A stretch of 64,000 nt of DNA from Molossus alvarezi (lineage: Eukaryota; Chordata; Mammalia; Chiroptera; Molossidae), in contig JBAWUJ010000128.1 of the NCBI GenBank assembly GCA_037176705.1, positions 101,448 to 165,447 on the forward strand, given 5' to 3'. The notes under the pieces are model-generated. The model worked only from the letters and a program-made list of their open reading frames with translations. It ran no database searches and was not told the origin of the DNA. Positions 1-64,000 of this stretch are shown in pieces. Every line of letters starts with the position of its first letter. Positions within the stretch are counted from its first letter, which is position 1. Position numbers and translations under genes: made by a program.

Positions 1-30
1 CCAGTGAGCCCCTGGAGCTGCGGGTCTCAG
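1..30 (+). pseudogene. 3' tail of a D4-like LILR Ig exon (continues from upstream)
   Basis: These 30 bases encode the end of an Ig domain ([10 protein letters not shown]) and stop at a GTGAGG donor at 31. The rest of the exon lies upstream of the window. It matches the last 30 bases of the complete D4 copies, for example 2844-2873. Confidence 0.85.
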
Positions 31-322
31 GTGAGGGGCCCCTGGCCCTGTCTCTCTGTGCTGTCAGCTCAGAGTTCAGTGCACAGAAGAAAGGTGAGCT
101 GAAAGGGAGGTAGGGAGGCCTGTAGGGGTGGTCACCCAGAGGACATCTGCCCCTCAGAGACCCTCCTACCCATGTGTACCCCTTCCCCTCACCTCAGTGG
201 AGAAGATGCCACGTGGGCCATGGGAGGGACTCTAGGGTGCTCTGAGCAGATGGAGGAGTCTGAGTGAGGTGAGGCACCAGGGTCAGCCCCAGACTCCCAC
301 CCTCTTCTGTCCTCCTTCTCAG

Positions 323-372
323 GACCCTCTGTTCCCTCAGCCCCCCACCCAGAGGGCCCGTCTCCACAGCTG
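323..372 (+). pseudogene. LILR-like stalk (membrane-proximal) exon remnant with lost donor
   Basis: A good acceptor (TTCTCAG, AG at 321-322) precedes 50 bases that read GPSVPSAPHPEGPSP once the phase-1 G is added. This resembles the short Pro/Ser/Gly/Thr-rich stalk exon that follows the last Ig exon in LILR genes. At the expected donor the sequence is CTGAGT (373-378), where GTGAGT would be expected, so the exon should not splice out normally. The assignment rests on position, length and composition. It recurs at the same offset in every unit. Confidence 0.6.
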
Positions 373-381
373 CTGAGTCAT
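371..381 (+). promoter_or_regulatory. NF-E2/MAF/AP-1-type motif TGCTGAGTCAT at the dead stalk donor
   Basis: TGCTGAGTCAT exactly fits the NF-E2/antioxidant-response-like consensus and contains the AP-1 site TGAGTCA (374-380). It recurs in every unit at unit start +370. In units 4, 10 and 12 a G-to-C change (8901, 25959, 31645) leaves the AP-1 core but breaks the NF-E2 extension. Function is not shown; an 11-bp motif is weak evidence alone. Confidence 0.35.
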
Positions 382-587
382 GGAGCGTGTTTGCTCAGAG
401 GGAGCACAGACCACCCCGGATGCTTCTGATTCCCTCAGAGGGTCTCATGCCCCCGACACTAAGGACAGACTGTGTCCCAGGGGCTGGGAGCAGGGGATAG
501 ATTGTGGGTGAACCCAGGGGCTTCAGAGCGCTGAGGATTCACCCCACATTGGAGTATGCCTGCAGGGTTCAGTGAGGCAAGTGACAG

Positions 588-1454
588 TTGGAGGACCAAC
601 GGGTCTACCTACTACACAGGACGAACTTGTCTACCAACTACACGGGACCAACTAGTCTACCTCAAAGGCAACTTGTCTATCTACAAATGGAGGACCAATT
701 GGTCTACCTAATACATAGGACCAACTGGTCTAACTACTACGCAGGATCAACTGGTCTACCAACTACGCAGGACCGACTAGTCTACCTAAAAGGCAGGATC
801 AACTGGTCTACCAACAAATGAAGGACCAACTGGTCTACCTACAAATGGAGGACCAACTGGTCTACCTACAACATAGGAGCAACTGGTTTACCTAATATGC
901 AGGACCAATTGGGATACCTACAAATGGAGGACCAACTGGTCTACCTAGTACATAGGAGCAACTGGTCTACCTAATACGCGGGTACAACTAGTCTATGAAA
1001 TACGCAGGACCAACAAGTCTACCTAAAAGGCAGGACCAACTGGTCTACCAACTAGGCAGGACCAACTGGTCTACCACCTAGGCAGGACCAACTGGTCTAC
1101 CACCTAGGCAGAAACAACCGGTCTACCACCTACTCAGGAACAACTGGTATACCACCTAGGCAGAAACAACTGGTCTACCAACAACGCAGGACAACTGGTC
1201 TACCACCAACGCAGGACCAACTGATCTACCACCTAGTCAGGTCCAACTGGTATACCAGATAGGAAAGAACAACTGTTCTACCAACTACTCAGGAACAACT
1301 GGTCTACCAACTACTCGGGACCAACTGGTCTACCACCTAGGGAGGAACAACTGGTCTACCTACTAGGCAGGACCAACTGGTCTACTAACTACACAGGACC
1401 AACTGGTACACCAAATACGCTGGATCAACTGGCCTACCAACTACGCAGGACCAA
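588..1454 (+). repeat. 26-27 bp minisatellite block, unit 1
   Basis: About 33 diverged copies of a 26-27 bp repeat with core ACCAACTGGTCTACC and variable tails (ACCTAGGCAGG, AACTACGCAGG, TACAAATGGAGG, TAAAAGGCAGG). ACCAACTGGT is a near-palindrome with arms ACCA/TGGT. CAACTG fits the MYB consensus YAACKG and is also an E-box (CANNTG). A 26-bp period cycles through the reading frames, giving the short pseudo-peptides QLVYL, TNWST and TGLPT, so the 77-codon open stretch at 588-821 is a repeat by-product. In this block the internal order of repeat variants is largely the same as in other units, so it amplified with the unit. Confidence 0.95.
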
Positions 1455-1511
1455 AATATCAGGGGAGCCCTTCTCTCCCTTACAATGTCATGAACAAGCC
1501 TATGATGTCAT

Positions 1512-1710
1512 GTAATGAGCACCCACTATGTGAGGCACCTGCTCGGGTCTGTCATTCATCCCTCTCCCCTCACAGCAGCCTGTGAGCAGGAGGAGACCAG
1601 GGATGGACAGACATGACCCAACACTCAGGGAAGGGAAGGGACCACCTGACCCCCCCGCCCCGCAGGAACAGCAGAGCTGGGAACTGAACCAGGTCTGACT
1701 CCAGCCCTCT
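1512..1710 (-). mobile_element. MIR-like SINE fragment (antisense), unit 1
   Basis: Read on the plus strand, it starts near TGAGCACCCACTATGTGAGG and ends near GAACCAGGTCTGACTCCAG. Both resemble the two ends of a reversed MIR element (the reversed MIR consensus has ACTATGTGCCAGGCAC at one end and GAACCCAGGCNGTCTG near the other). The middle is badly eroded and contains the C-rich tract. MIR elements are ancient mammalian SINEs, so this was inherited by the founder unit. The match is from memory and not aligned. Confidence 0.55.
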
Positions 1711-1910
1711 CTCCTCTGAGCTGAGCCTGGGCTGAGGGAAAGGACCGGGATGCCCCAGGCCTTGTCCTGCCTGCCCCTTCCTGTGCACGTCATCATCACT
1801 GCTACAGAGGGGACACTCCTCACACCACATGCTGGGTGTCCCTGTGCGGCCTCCTCCCTCAGGAGGGCAGAACCAGAACTGAAAGAAAATCTAAGCTCTG
1901 GGCCATGAAT

Positions 1911-1974
1911 CTCTCCTTTTACAAGTGGGGACCCTGTGGCCCAGACAGGGGAAGGGCGCTTCCAAGTCAGTGTC
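1911..1974 (-). mobile_element. Second MIR-like fragment, unit 1
   Basis: CTTTTACAAGTGGGGACC, then CCCAGACAGGGGAAG and CCAAGTCAG, resemble the central part of a reversed MIR (TTTACAGATGAGGAAACTGAGG, then CAGAGAGG and CCAAGGTCAC). It could be part of a second insertion, or the similarity could be chance in a short stretch. Confidence 0.4.
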
Positions 1975-1997
1975 TCCAGAGGAGCCTGAACCCCACA

Positions 1998-2006
1998 TGA
2001 CTCAGC
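1998..2006 (-). promoter_or_regulatory. Second AP-1/MARE-like motif (TGACTCAGC)
   Basis: TGACTCAGC carries the AP-1 core TGACTCA and the GC extension of a MAF half-site. It lies about 150 bp before the D3 fragment and recurs in every complete unit. With the motif at 371-381 it gives two such sites per unit. No functional evidence. Confidence 0.25.
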
Positions 2007-2151
2007 CCCTGTCCCTCATGGACACACCCACCACCTCCGCACAGAGACCCTCAGTTACCCCGCTGCAGGACTGACACCCTGTGGAGAAGGGACCCATCCT
2101 CAGAGCCTCCTGGGATCAGCAGGGGTGGGGGGGATGTCTGCTCCCAGTTGA

Positions 2152-64000
<61,849 letters not shown>

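Noticed and set aside
588..821. 77-codon open frame (and the 119-codon version at 54628) as a repeat protein
   Set aside because: It lies wholly in the minisatellite, starts at TTG, and its peptide only reflects a 26-27 bp repeat cycling through frames. Length changes with repeat loss.
588..1454. CRISPR array
   Set aside because: Repeats are directly contiguous and diverged with no unique spacers, and the context is mammalian.
1500..1830. 86-109 codon minus-strand open frames present in every unit
   Set aside because: They overlap the MIR-like fragment and C run, change length with one C, and show no domain or family resemblance.

Overview
Organism and locus. The window looks like nuclear DNA of a placental mammal. 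Its only protein homology is to extracellular Ig-domain exons of the leukocyte immunoglobulin-like receptor family (LILR, leukocyte receptor complex). It also carries old MIR-like SINE fragments. No lineage-specific young SINE is visible, so I cannot name the species.  Layout. The whole window is one head-to-tail macrosatellite with no unique flank on either side. The basic unit is 2843 bp. There are 22 complete units plus the first half of a 23rd, taking the unit start at the recurrent sequence seen at position 1. Each unit reads, left to right: the 3' tail of an Ig exon; a short intron; a 50-bp LILR-like stalk-exon remnant with a changed donor; about 215 bp of spacer; about 867 bp of a 26-27 bp minisatellite (about 33 repeats, core ACCAACTGGTCTACC); an antisense MIR-like fragment; a weaker second MIR-like fragment; a 5'-truncated Ig exon (LILR D3-like); a 245-bp intron; and a nearly full Ig exon (LILR D4-like) that runs into the next unit.  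Coding state. The unit contains no signal-peptide, transmembrane or ITIM exon. Every D4 copy has the same in-frame TAA. The D3-to-D4 splice would be out of frame, and the stalk donor is CT where GT is expected. I therefore read the array as amplified pseudogene fragments, damaged before amplification. I found no intact protein gene.  Array evolution. Copies differ by only a handful of substitutions. Three subfamilies can be told apart: A (most units), B (units 5, 7, 10, 12) and C (units 16, 17, 18, 21, 22, 23). Units 16-18 recur as units 21-23 with the same private variants, at a spacing of 14,210-14,211 bp. That is a five-unit higher-order repeat. Units 19 and 21 are mosaics, which points to unequal exchange and gene conversion. 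The features most worth a second look are the macrosatellite itself, the co-amplified MYB-motif-rich minisatellite, and a perfect NF-E2/AP-1-type motif at the dead stalk splice donor.
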